Assembly (NCBI GenBank): GCA_031549115.1 | Contig: JAVBQJ010000020.1 | Location: 1 to 53,084 of the forward strand | Reading direction: 5' to 3' | Length of the DNA stretch: 53,084 nt | Source of the DNA: JAVBQJ01 sp031549115 | GTDB taxonomy: Bacteria > Verrucomicrobiota > Lentisphaeria > Victivallales > Victivallaceae | Shown here: positions 8,635-16,670 of the stretch, piece by piece | Numbering within the stretch: the first letter of the stretch is position 1 | Layout of the letters: each line of letters begins with the position of its first letter | Program-made: the position numbers and the translations under genes | Notes under the pieces: generated by a model | What the model was told of the DNA's origin: nothing | Seen by the model: only the letters and a program-made list of their open reading frames with translations | The model's database searches: none

Positions 8635-9549
8635 TTACATGAACAACCACAGGATCAATGGGATCGAGCCGAGCGACAACAGCGTGGTGACGACAATTAC
8701 CTGACCGGCGAAGTTGCGGCTGCCGCCGTACTGCCCGGCGACCAGGACCGAACTGGAGGCCGCCGGCATCGCCGCCACCACCAAACTGACCACGTAGACA
8801 TCGCGCGACACCGGCAGCAGCTTCAGCAGGAGTGCCATAATCACCGGCAGCACCAGCAGCCGGATGACGGTCAGGTACAATAGATCGATGCGGTGTTCCA
8901 TGATCTTTCCGGCGCACTGGTACAGCGCCGCACCGACCAGAATCAGCATGAACGGCACCGAAAGATTGCCGACGCTGGTGATCGCCGCGTCCAACGGAGC
9001 CGGTACCGTCAAGCCGGTAAATGCCACCGCCAGCGCCGCCGCCACCGCCACGAGGTTGATCGAGAATATGCTCCGGAGCGTTTCGGAAAAACTCTTGATG
9101 CCGGTCAAAGTGAAAATTCCAACCGTCCAGAAACCGATGGTCGACCCCACATTCATCACCAGCACCATCGCCGCGTAGCGTTCACTGATGCATTGCAGCA
9201 CGATCAGCGGCAGAAACACATAGTTGTTGATCGCGCAGATATGATGGAAGGTCCGCAACCGTTCCGGCGTCCCGTGCCACATGAACCGCTTCAACCCGAG
9301 CCCGGCCAGGCCGCCGCACAGCATCAATCCGAGGCCGATCAGCGGCAGCTGCCACAATTCGTTCCAGCGCTCGACGTCGAAGTTGTGCGTGATGGTGGCG
9401 AAGGTCAGCAGCGGGAAAAACAGATCCAGCGTCAACCGCGTCATCCGCCGCATGTCCTCCTCCTGAATCATCTTCCATCGGAACGCCAATGCGCCGAACC
9501 CGAAGACGATAAAGGTCTGAACGATTGAAAAAAATACGTTGCTTATCAT
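8635..9549 (-). CDS. AEC-family (auxin efflux carrier type) permease
   Basis: The protein has 304 residues with about ten hydrophobic segments in the two five-helix halves typical of the AEC/BART superfamily. Examples are FSIVQTFIVFGFGALAF at the N-terminus, VPFMLILVGAALY in the second half, and a C-terminal SVLVAGQYGG...ATTLLSLGSIPLILWLFM-like region. The family exports or imports small organic anions such as malate. A link to the adjacent glycan cassette is not shown, but a transporter for a fermentation acid would make sense. The ribosome site before ATG 9549 is weak. Confidence 0.8.
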   Translation of the reverse strand: MISNVFFSIVQTFIVFGFGALAFRWKMIQEEDMRRMTRLTLDLFFPLLTFATITHNFDVERWNELWQLPLIGLGLMLCGGLAGLGLKRFMWHGTPERLRTFHHICAINNYVFLPLIVLQCISERYAAMVLVMNVGSTIGFWTVGIFTLTGIKSFSETLRSIFSINLVAVAAALAVAFTGLTVPAPLDAAITSVGNLSVPFMLILVGAALYQCAGKIMEHRIDLLYLTVIRLLVLPVIMALLLKLLPVSRDVYVVSLVVAAMPAASSSVLVAGQYGGSRNFAGQVIVVTTLLSLGSIPLILWLFM

Positions 9550-9604
9550 AATTGCGCCATATCATCCAATATCCTGTTTCTGGCTGCCGGTGTATTATCG
9601 TCTG

Positions 9605-9930
9605 TTGTTCGCCGCCGGTGCGGCGCCAGAGTCCGCTCTATGTGTAGATAAAACCGTCGCTCACGCATCCGGTTTTATCTACACCATCGCTACCTCGGGT
9701 GGCTTCCGCTCGCCAGCTGGCTCGCTTGCTGTACGTTTCGCCTCTTTCGGGCGCCTGCGGCGCCATCGGCGACCAGCGCTGTTCGCGCGCTGGACCGCTC
9801 GTTACGCCCGCTTTGCGGGCTGACTCTTCGCCCGAGAGGGACGAGCCCTCTCGTGTTCGGCTTCGCCCTCGACTCCGTATGACGGAGTGCAAACCGCCGC
9901 TTCGCGGCTTTATTTATTTTTATTTTTTTC
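9605..9930. repeat. Structured hairpin-array repeat, family C copy 1
   Basis: This is the first of three copies (the others at 23070-23385 and 34786-35164). Ordered hairpins on the plus strand are CGCCGC/GCGGCG with a CGGT loop (9610-9625), a perfect 15-base stem (9642-9656 with 9670-9684) around a conserved 13-base loop, CCAGCGC/GCGCTGG (9773-9793), GCCCGC/GCGGGC (9806-9820), CGAGAGGG/CCCTCTCG, ACTCCG/CGGAGT and a final GCCGC/GCGGC stem with a T-rich tail. It fills the space between the AEC gene and purE. I do not recognise a known RNA family. Confidence 0.8.
9896..9930 (+). terminator. Terminator-like end of family C copy 1
   Basis: The stem GCCGC-TTC-GCGGC (9896-9908) is followed by a long T-rich tract (9909-9930). 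Read on the plus strand it has the form of an intrinsic terminator, and it lies just beyond the 3' end of the minus-strand purE gene. Confidence 0.55.
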
Positions 9931-9945
9931 TATTTAAGAATTTTT

Positions 9946-10458
9946 TTATCGGGAGGCGGCGAGCTCTTTTTGCAGCTCTTCATCGGCGGCCAGCACCTGG
10001 GCGGTCTGTTCGGCGCGGAACGCCTTCAGCTTCATCGCCAGCTCCGGATCCGACAATGCCAGGATCGCAACCGCGTACAACGCCGCGTTCTTCGCCCCCG
10101 CTTTCCCCGAAGTCACCGCCGCCACCGGAATCCCCGGCGGCATCTGCACCGTCGCCAGCAACGCATCCAAGCCATTGAACGGTTCGCACGCCACCGGAAT
10201 CCCGATCACCGGCAACGTCGTGTGCGCCGCCACCACCCCGCCCAGATGCGCCGCCATCCCGGCGGCACAGATGATCACCTTCAACCCCGAAGCCTCCGCC
10301 TGTTCCGCAAACTCCATCGCCGCCTGCGGTGTCCGGTGCGCCGACATCACCCGCGCGGTAAACGGCACATTGAACTTCTGCAGCGTCTTGAACGCGCTTT
10401 CCAACAGCGGCGCATCGCTCTTGCTGCCCATAATCACTGCGACAACCGGTTTATTCAT
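9946..10458 (-). CDS. purE: N5-carboxyaminoimidazole ribonucleotide mutase PurE
   Basis: This 170-residue cytosolic enzyme of purine synthesis converts N5-CAIR to CAIR (class I PurE). The start at 10458 is chosen because MNKPVVAVIMGSKSD is the canonical PurE N-terminus; the frame stays open upstream without homology. Hallmarks are GSKSD (phosphate binding), SAHRTP with the catalytic His, AAGMAAHLGGVVAAHT, and PVIGIPV with a later GLDALLATVQMPPGIPVA. No purK is adjacent. It lies 103 bases after rpoZ on the same strand, behind a terminator-like hairpin, so it may be only partly co-transcribed. Confidence 0.95.
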   Translation of the reverse strand: MNKPVVAVIMGSKSDAPLLESAFKTLQKFNVPFTARVMSAHRTPQAAMEFAEQAEASGLKVIICAAGMAAHLGGVVAAHTTLPVIGIPVACEPFNGLDALLATVQMPPGIPVAAVTSGKAGAKNAALYAVAILALSDPELAMKLKAFRAEQTAQVLAADEELQKELAASR

Positions 10459-10489
10459 CGCTTCCACCCCCCCGCACTTTCCTTCGGTT

Positions 10490-10540
10490 AAAACATAAAA
10501 ACCGGAGGGCACTCCCAATCCATTGGGGGCACCCGTCCGG
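10490..10540 (-). terminator. Intrinsic terminator or attenuator between rpoZ and purE
   Basis: On the minus strand an interrupted stem (CCGG/CCGG at 10502-10505/10537-10540, GGG/CCC, and CCCAAT/ATTGGG at 10514-10519/10522-10527) is followed by TTTTTATGTTTT. It follows the rpoZ stop and precedes purE, so it should end or attenuate the etfB-to-rpoZ transcript. Confidence 0.65.
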
Positions 10541-10561
10541 CACACAACAGCACCTATGGCA

Positions 10562-10804
10562 CTATTGGTTCGTCGGCTCCTCGACGTTCTCTTCCGCATC
10601 CCGCTCGTCCGGCGGAGCAAATTCAAACCCGAGCAGACCTTCGGCCACTTCCAGGAGCGCCACATCCAAATGATTTTCCGAGTCGCACTTGACCATCGGC
10701 CGCGCCCCCATCGAGAGCTGCTTGGCACGTTTCGCCACGACGACCGAAAGAATCTGGGGGTCCACAATGACCTTCCGGGCACGTTCCAGATAAGCGTTGT
10801 TCAT
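10562..10804 (-). CDS. rpoZ: RNA polymerase omega subunit
   Basis: The protein has 80 residues, close to the usual omega length. MNNAYLERARKVIVDPQIL, VVAKRAKQLSMGARPMV and a central block ending VALLEVAEGLLGF match omega, which binds the beta-prime tail and helps assemble core polymerase. The acidic C-terminal tail (PPDERDAEENVEEP) is common. It lies 15 bases downstream of the acyl-CoA dehydrogenase gene on the same strand. Confidence 0.85.
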   Translation of the reverse strand: MNNAYLERARKVIVDPQILSVVVAKRAKQLSMGARPMVKCDSENHLDVALLEVAEGLLGFEFAPPDERDAEENVEEPTNQ

Positions 10805-10819
10805 TTCAACCTACTTCCA

Positions 10820-12538
10820 TTAATAATCGATCACGCTGCGGTGATGGTCGATCACCGTAACATCGCCGGACATTGCCCGCATGAAACGCTTGGCGAATTC
10901 CGCTTCCGAATCGAGAATCCAGCGCTCCGCCAGAACCTTGCGATCCTCACACTTCATCGCGTCGCGCAGCATCAGCAAGCCGACGAACACATACGTTTCC
11001 ATCTCCACCAGATCGCGGGCACGCAGATCATGGTACACCGGATCCTTGCGCTCGGCGATGAACTTGACCGCTTCCAACAGCTTGCCGTGCATCGCCATCA
11101 CCTTGCCGCGCCACCGCGCCAGATCGCCCTCGAACGGCAACGCCGCCAATTCCGCAATCCGGACATCGTTGTCACGCTGCATCACGCCGCCGATGGCCGC
11201 CACCACCTGAAGCTGGGTGGTGCCTTCGTAGATGTTGGTGATACGCGCATCGCGATAGTAACGCTCGACGTTGAAGTCCTTCATGTAACCGGTGCCGCCG
11301 TGAATCTGAATCGCGTCGTAGGTCACCTGATTGGACATTTCGGTCGCCAGCGCCTTGCACATCGGAGTCAGAACCGCCGCCACCTTGTTGTAATACTTCT
11401 GCTTGGCGCGATCTTCCGCGCTCGGATCGGCGCCCTTTTCGACGATTTCGTTGTAGCCGGCGCGCAGGTCCACCGCGCGGGTGGTTTCGTACAGCAGCGC
11501 CCGGGCGGCGGTCAGCTTGGTCTTCATATTCGCCAGCATGTCGTAAACCGCCGGGAACTTGTCGATCGACTTTTTGAACTGTTCGCGCTCCTGCGCATAT
11601 TTGCGGGCCTCGCGGTACGCGGCTTCGGCGATGCCGATCGCCTGCGCACTGATCGCCACGCGGGCGCCGTTCATCAGGCTCATCACGTACTTGATCAGAC
11701 CATACCGGCGTTTGCCGCACAGCACCGCCGGGACGTCGTTGAACTGCAATTCGCAGGTCGCCACCCCGTGGATGCCGAGCTTGTGCTCGATCCGGCGCAC
11801 CACCAGCTGCGGGCACGCTTCACAGATGAACATCGACAGGCCGCGGCCGTCGGAGGTGCCGTCCTCGGAACGCGCCAGCACTAGGTGCACCTGCGCGCAG
11901 CCGTTGGTGATGAAACGCTTCATGCCGTTCAAGTACCACTGTCCGGTCTTTTCGTCCTGCCACGCCCGCAGACGCACCGCCTGCAGGTCGCTGCCGTAAT
12001 CCGGCTCGGTCAAGTCCATCGCGCCGTCGGCGTCGCCCTCGGCGAACTGCGGCAGATATTTCGCTTTTTGCTCATCCGAGCCGAAAAGGCAAATGGTTTC
12101 GGAGATATCCTGCAGACCGAAAATGTTCTGCAAGCTGGCGTCGGCACGGGAGACCATTTCGGTCATCATCGTGTAGATCGACACCGGGAAATTCAAACCG
12201 CCGTACTGGTGCGGCAGCATCACCCCCATCACGTCGGCCTGCTTGAGGTCGGCGAGATTCTGCCGGGTCAGCGGGTGATAGGTCACGGTGTTGTCCTTGA
12301 ACTCCGGACCGACCTCGTCGACTTCGCGCGAACGCGGATCGATGTTGTCGCCGCAGATTTCGCCGACCACTTCGAGCACCCGGCGGAAGTTGTCCACCGC
12401 GTCGGCGTAATCCGCCGGAGCCGTGTCGAACTTCTTCTGCGTGGTGAAATTTTCTTCTTTCAGAGCGACCGCTTCGCCCAGATCCAATGCCTCGAGCGTG
12501 AAGCGGAGGTCCTGATTATCATTGAAAAAGTTGGCCAT
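10820..12538 (-). CDS. Long acyl-CoA dehydrogenase
   Basis: This 572-residue FAD enzyme oxidises an acyl-CoA at the alpha-beta bond and passes electrons to ETF. The ATG at 12538 (MANFFNDNQDLRF) is preferred over an in-frame GTG at 12547 because GAGGGAG lies 8 bases before it. FAD-site motifs include MDLTEPDYGSDL and FITNGCAQVHLVLAR. YRDARITNIYEGTTQLQ holds the usual catalytic Glu, and IQIHGGTGYMKDFNVERYYRD is also typical. The extra roughly 170 C-terminal residues and the N-terminal cap put it in the long group found in anaerobes, not the 380-residue mitochondrial type. The etfA and etfB genes directly upstream make it an ETF-linked unit. Confidence 0.92.
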   Translation of the reverse strand: MANFFNDNQDLRFTLEALDLGEAVALKEENFTTQKKFDTAPADYADAVDNFRRVLEVVGEICGDNIDPRSREVDEVGPEFKDNTVTYHPLTRQNLADLKQADVMGVMLPHQYGGLNFPVSIYTMMTEMVSRADASLQNIFGLQDISETICLFGSDEQKAKYLPQFAEGDADGAMDLTEPDYGSDLQAVRLRAWQDEKTGQWYLNGMKRFITNGCAQVHLVLARSEDGTSDGRGLSMFICEACPQLVVRRIEHKLGIHGVATCELQFNDVPAVLCGKRRYGLIKYVMSLMNGARVAISAQAIGIAEAAYREARKYAQEREQFKKSIDKFPAVYDMLANMKTKLTAARALLYETTRAVDLRAGYNEIVEKGADPSAEDRAKQKYYNKVAAVLTPMCKALATEMSNQVTYDAIQIHGGTGYMKDFNVERYYRDARITNIYEGTTQLQVVAAIGGVMQRDNDVRIAELAALPFEGDLARWRGKVMAMHGKLLEAVKFIAERKDPVYHDLRARDLVEMETYVFVGLLMLRDAMKCEDRKVLAERWILDSEAEFAKRFMRAMSGDVTVIDHHRSVIDY

Positions 12539-12556
12539 GTTTGACACTCCCTCGAA

Positions 12557-13579
12557 TTATGCTTTCGCCTTGAAGGCCTTGATCATTTGGGGAATCACGA
12601 CGTTCAAGTCGCCGACAATCGAATAGTGCGCCGACGAGAAGATCGGGGCGTTCGGGTCGGAGTTGATCGCGATGATCTTCTTCGATTCCTTCATCCCGGC
12701 GACATGCTGAATCGAACCGGAAATGCCGCAGGCGATATACAAACGCGGCCGCACCGTCACCCCGGTCTGGCCGACCTGGTGATCGTGGTCGATCCACCCG
12801 GCGTCCACCGCGGCGCGGGAAGCGCCCACTTCACCGCCGAGCGCCTCAGCCAGATCGCGGATCAGCTTGAAATTCGCCGCGTTGCCGACACCGTAGCCGC
12901 CGGAGACGATGATCTGGGCGCCCTTGAGGTCGACCAGCTTGTCTTCGCGGACGCGCTCGAGCACCTTGATCACGGTTTCGACGTCGCTCAGATTGACCGG
13001 CACCTTGACGACTTTGCCCTTGCGCTTGGCATCGGCTTCGCCCATCTTCATCACGCCTTCGCGCACCGTCACCATCTGCGGGTCGTCCCAGGTGTTGACG
13101 ATGGTGGCGATGATGTTGCCGCCGAACGCCGGACGGATCTGCATCAGCTTATCCTTGTAGGACTTACTGTTGACTTTGTCTTCGAAGTCGTCGATCGCCA
13201 GACTGGTGCAGTCCGCGGTCAAACCGGCGAGCTTCTCGCTGGCGACGCGCGGCGCCAGCTCGCGCCCTTTCAGCGTCGCGCCGAACAACAGAATGTTCGG
13301 CTTGTGCGCCTTGATCAGGTCCATGATGACCTTCGCATACGGCAATACCGTGAAAGGCTCCAGGCGCGCATCCTCGGCCAGATAAACCGTATCGCAACCG
13401 TAGCTGTACAAGGTGTCGACGCAGCCTTCGAGCTTGTCGCCGAGCAGCACCGCTTCGGTTTTGACGCCGAGCTGGTCGGCCAGTTCACGGCCTTTGCAAA
13501 CCAGCTCCAGGCTCACATCGGCAATGCGGCCGCCTTCCTGTTCAATAAAAACCCAGACATTTCCCATTTTTTCCGCCAT
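12557..13579 (-). CDS. etfA: Electron transfer flavoprotein alpha subunit
   Basis: The protein has 340 residues from ATG 13579 (MAEKMGNVWVFIEQEGG). A GTG at 13588 overlapping the etfB stop is the alternative start, but GGGGTG is well spaced for the ATG. The C-terminal FAD domain shows GASRAAVDAGWIDHDHQVGQ, TGVTVRPRLYIACGISG and QHVAGM, followed by INSDPNAPIF. It pairs with EtfB to accept electrons from the dehydrogenase encoded next in the operon. A bifurcating role cannot be decided from the sequence alone. Confidence 0.93.
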   Translation of the reverse strand: MAEKMGNVWVFIEQEGGRIADVSLELVCKGRELADQLGVKTEAVLLGDKLEGCVDTLYSYGCDTVYLAEDARLEPFTVLPYAKVIMDLIKAHKPNILLFGATLKGRELAPRVASEKLAGLTADCTSLAIDDFEDKVNSKSYKDKLMQIRPAFGGNIIATIVNTWDDPQMVTVREGVMKMGEADAKRKGKVVKVPVNLSDVETVIKVLERVREDKLVDLKGAQIIVSGGYGVGNAANFKLIRDLAEALGGEVGASRAAVDAGWIDHDHQVGQTGVTVRPRLYIACGISGSIQHVAGMKESKKIIAINSDPNAPIFSSAHYSIVGDLNVVIPQMIKAFKAKA

Positions 13580-13584
13580 GATTT

Positions 13585-14478
13585 TCACCCCAGAGTATGA
13601 TCGGCAATCAATTCATGAATCAGCTCGGCCACACCCGCTTCGGTCGGGGCCACCTTTTTCGCTTCGCTCGCGGTCAGCACAACGCTCATGATCGCCTTGA
13701 CCTTCGTCGGCGATCCCTTGAGGCCGATCCGCTCCACATCGGCATCGACATCCTTGGCCGACCATTCGTGAATCAGCAGGCCGTCCTTTTCCAGCTTGGC
13801 AATGTCGGCGGCGATGGTTTCGGCGTTGCTGTATTCGCCGGGGTGCGCTTTCGTTACTTCGCTCGGGGTCTTGGCCCGCTTGTACTTCATGATCCGGCGC
13901 GCCCGCATCGGCCGCGGGTCGTTGGCGTCCACCACCGTCATCAATGCCGGCAACGGACAGCTCAGGATTTCATAGCCGCCCTCGATCGCCCGCTTCGCCA
14001 CCACCTGGGCCGGCGTCAAATCGATGACCTCTTCGACGTAGGCGATCTGCGGCAGATGCAATTTTTCGGCCAACTGCGGTCCCACCTGCGCGGTGTCGCC
14101 GTCGATCGCCTGGCGGCCGCACAGAATCAGATCGAACTTGCCGATCTTTTTCGCGCAGCAGCTCAACGCGTAGCTGGTCGCCAGCGTGTCGGCGCCGGCA
14201 AACGCCCGGTCCGTCAGCAGCACGGCGCCGTCCGCGCCACGGTACAACGCGGCCCGCAGCACATCGCTGGCGGACGGCGGTCCCATGGTTCCGACGATCA
14301 CTTTCGCGCCGAAGCGTTCTTTCAGCTGGAGTGCCAGCTCAAGCGCGTTCAAGTCTTCGGGATTGAAGATGGCCGGGAGAGCGGCCCGGTTCACGGTCCC
14401 CGCCGGCGTCATGGCGTCGCCGGTGATGTTCTGGGTATCCGGAACCTGCTTGACAAACACGAGTACGGTGTAGCTCAC
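13585..14478 (-). CDS. etfB: Electron transfer flavoprotein beta subunit
   Basis: The protein has 297 residues. The start is GTG at 14478, with GGGAG 8 bases upstream. VLVFVKQVPDT at the N-terminus, NPEDLNALELALQLKE, and DLILCGRQAIDGDTAQVGP with a following QLAEKLHLPQ are classic EtfB motifs for the nucleotide site. It is the first gene of the etfB-etfA-acyl-CoA dehydrogenase-rpoZ unit. At 297 residues it is somewhat longer than the roughly 255-residue mitochondrial form, with an extended C-terminal arm. Confidence 0.93.
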   Translation of the reverse strand: MSYTVLVFVKQVPDTQNITGDAMTPAGTVNRAALPAIFNPEDLNALELALQLKERFGAKVIVGTMGPPSASDVLRAALYRGADGAVLLTDRAFAGADTLATSYALSCCAKKIGKFDLILCGRQAIDGDTAQVGPQLAEKLHLPQIAYVEEVIDLTPAQVVAKRAIEGGYEILSCPLPALMTVVDANDPRPMRARRIMKYKRAKTPSEVTKAHPGEYSNAETIAADIAKLEKDGLLIHEWSAKDVDADVERIGLKGSPTKVKAIMSVVLTASEAKKVAPTEAGVAELIHELIADHTLG

Positions 14479-14539
14479 AGTTTCGACTCCCTATTATGGT
14501 TTCGGGTTATTACAATACTCAAAATACATTTAATTGGCT

Positions 14540-14567
14540 AATATAGCACAATACGGCCAAAACGCAA
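14540..14567 (-). promoter_or_regulatory. Promoter for the etfB operon
   Basis: On the minus strand TTGCGT (14562-14567), a 16-base spacer and TATATT (14540-14545) preceded by TGC form an extended -10 type promoter about 60 bases before the etfB start, in the gap after holA. Confidence 0.45.
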
Positions 14568-14596
14568 AAAAACAATGTCCTTTTTTTCCAAGTTTT

Positions 14597-15700
14597 TCAG
14601 TGGCGCCGGCATACGTTCATGATCAGTTGCTCCAATACGATCCGCGCTTCGCCGCGTCCGGTGACCAGCGCCAGATTGGCGTCGAGCAGCTCCGCGAAGG
14701 CTTTCGTCAGCTCCGTGTCGCCGAACTGCGCCGCGGTCTCGCACAATTTGTACGCCCGGTACGGATGCATCGACAGCAACAGATTGTCCGGGAACTTCTC
14801 CTTCAGCGCCGGGTCCAGACCGGAAAAATAATTCGGTCCGATCCGGCGCGGCACCTCCAGCTCCAGCATCGCCCGGCGCGCATTCAGTATGTCGGTGAAT
14901 GCGCCCACCGCGTAATACAGCATCGACAATTCCAACCCGCTGCTGCGGCTGCTTTTCAGTTGCTTGATCAGCGTGCTCACCACCGTCAGCGCCCGTCCGG
15001 CGTCGCGGCTCTGGATAGCGCCGGAGAGCTCCCAGCCCAGCGCCTCCGGGGTCGCCGAAACCACCCGGCGGCAATCGTCCAATGTCGCGGTATCGCGATC
15101 GTTCCCCAAGTAGGTGAAAATTTTGTCCAGTTCGGCCGCCAACCGTCCGGTATCGCCGCCGACGGCGTTGATCAGGAAGTCGGCGGCGCGGGGCTCCAGG
15201 CGTTTGTTCCACGTCCGCGACAGCTCCGTCAGGCGCGACTGCATCGCCTGCGGGAAATCCTTGCTTTTCGCCGACAACGGCGTGTAGATCTCGACCTGGG
15301 CGTCCGGAATGGCCTTCAATGCTTTCGCGGCGGCTTTGCGCATGTCCAGATTGAAGCCGCTCCACAGGAAATCCACATTCTCCGGCAGCCCTTTTTTCAG
15401 TAGCTCCAACATCCGGTCGACCGCGAATTTCATCTCTTTGTCGGCGTCGTCGAGGTCGGCGAAACCGGCGAAGTTCATCAGCCACACCGTCTTGCGTTCG
15501 CTCAGAAACGGCGGCGTGCACAAACTGTTCGCCGCCTCCATCACCAGCATCCGGCTCGTCATCTCCGGCGCGTCGCCGCGCAACAGCTCCCAGTCCGGGT
15601 GGTTTTCCGGTTCGCCCCCGGCCAACTCCCCGGCCAGCGTCCGCGCCCGGTTTTTCACGGCAAACTCGTCGTTGCCGGCAATCAGGTAGAAGCGTCCCAT
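14597..15700 (-). CDS. holA: DNA polymerase III delta subunit
   Basis: This 367-residue clamp-loader subunit opens the beta clamp. MGRFYLIAGNDEFAVKNRARTL fits the HolA N-terminus with its degenerate P-loop region. VWLMNFAGF, IYTPLSAKSKDFPQAM, AADFLINAVGGDTGRLAAELDKI and the long helical collar (VSTLIKQLKSSR, LLLSMHPYRAYKLCETAAQF) match the family's three-domain layout. It lies 6 bases after arnC on the same strand, so it is probably the last gene of the prfB-led transcript. Confidence 0.85.
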   Translation of the reverse strand: MGRFYLIAGNDEFAVKNRARTLAGELAGGEPENHPDWELLRGDAPEMTSRMLVMEAANSLCTPPFLSERKTVWLMNFAGFADLDDADKEMKFAVDRMLELLKKGLPENVDFLWSGFNLDMRKAAAKALKAIPDAQVEIYTPLSAKSKDFPQAMQSRLTELSRTWNKRLEPRAADFLINAVGGDTGRLAAELDKIFTYLGNDRDTATLDDCRRVVSATPEALGWELSGAIQSRDAGRALTVVSTLIKQLKSSRSSGLELSMLYYAVGAFTDILNARRAMLELEVPRRIGPNYFSGLDPALKEKFPDNLLLSMHPYRAYKLCETAAQFGDTELTKAFAELLDANLALVTGRGEARIVLEQLIMNVCRRH

Positions 15701-15706
15701 CCGGCG

Positions 15707-16663
15707 TCAGTCCTGCTTGCGGCCGACCACGCGCTCGACGAAGAACTTCGGCCGCGCCCGGACATCATCGTAAACCCGCCCGAGGTATTCCCCCAGGAGG
15801 CCCATGCCGATCAGTTGGATCCCGGCGAGCGTGAACAGGCCGGAGAAAATCAGCAGTTGGTCGGTTTCCGACCAGTCCATAATGATTTTCAATATCACCA
15901 GCGCGATCCCGGCGATAAAGCCGCCCAACGCCGCGAGAATCCCGAAGTAGGTCATCATCCGCAGCGGCACCGTGGTCATGCAGGTCAACAGATTGAACTG
16001 CAGGTTCAACAGTTTCAGCAATGAATACTTGGATTCGCCGACCACGCGCTCGAAGTGCGCCACCGGAATTTCACAGGTATAGCGGGCGAAGCTGTTACCG
16101 AGCACCGGAATGAAGGTGCTGTTTTCCGGGCACATCTTCATCGCGTCGACGATATGGCGGCGATAGGCGCGCAGCATGCAGCCGTAATCGTGCATGTTGA
16201 CGCCGGTGGCCTTCTGCGCCACCCGGTTGACGATCTTCGACGCGTAGCGGCGGAAAAAGGTGTCCTGCCGGTGCTGCCGCACCGTGCCGACCACGTCGTA
16301 TCCCTCTTCGGCTTTTTTCACCAGATTCGGGATCTCCTCCGGGGGATTCTGCAAATCCGCGTCGATGGTGATCACCAGGTCGCCGCGCACCAGCGAAAAG
16401 CCGGCCATGATCGCCGAATGCTGCCCATAGTTGCGGTTGAGGAAGCAGGCGATCGCCTGATCCGGATTGGCCTCGGCAGCCCGTTCCATGATGCCCGGAC
16501 TGGCGTCGGCGCTGCCGTCGTCGATCATGACGAGCTCGAAGCGTTTTCCGGTTTCGCGCAGGCTTTTCAGCGACCGGTCGATCAACTCCTGAAGACACCC
16601 TTCCTCGTTGTAGACCGGTACCACGACCGAGACGAATTCCACTGGTTTCGGCTGCATTGCCAT
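15707..16663 (-). CDS. arnC: ArnC-like undecaprenyl-phosphate glycosyltransferase
   Basis: The protein has 318 residues from ATG 16663, close to the 322 of E. coli ArnC. The GT2 domain starts VSVVVPVYNEEG (11-22). It has DDGSAD at 48-53 and DADLQNPPEE at 101-110, where the DxD region binds nucleotide-sugar and metal. Two C-terminal transmembrane helices (MMTYFGILAALGGFIAGIAL and LLIFSGLFTLAGIQLIGMGL) anchor it to the inner membrane. With arnB and arnT next door it most likely moves (formyl-)Ara4N to undecaprenyl phosphate. Related DPM1/GtrB-like transferases act on other sugars, so the donor is inferred from context. Confidence 0.82.
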   Translation of the reverse strand: MAMQPKPVEFVSVVVPVYNEEGCLQELIDRSLKSLRETGKRFELVMIDDGSADASPGIMERAAEANPDQAIACFLNRNYGQHSAIMAGFSLVRGDLVITIDADLQNPPEEIPNLVKKAEEGYDVVGTVRQHRQDTFFRRYASKIVNRVAQKATGVNMHDYGCMLRAYRRHIVDAMKMCPENSTFIPVLGNSFARYTCEIPVAHFERVVGESKYSLLKLLNLQFNLLTCMTTVPLRMMTYFGILAALGGFIAGIALVILKIIMDWSETDQLLIFSGLFTLAGIQLIGMGLLGEYLGRVYDDVRARPKFFVERVVGRKQD

Positions 16664-16670
16664 ATCGTAT

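Noticed and set aside
9605..9930. Family C repeat as a CRISPR array or insertion sequence
   Set aside because: There are no regular spacers, no cas genes, no transposase and no terminal inverted repeats or target duplications that I can see.
9699..10178. A 159-codon plus-strand frame over family C copy 1 and the end of purE
   Set aside because: It runs through a hairpin array and antisense to purE, with low-complexity Pro/Ser content.
10490..10540. A riboswitch ahead of purE
   Set aside because: Only a simple terminator-like hairpin is visible. I see no purine-riboswitch three-way junction or conserved core.
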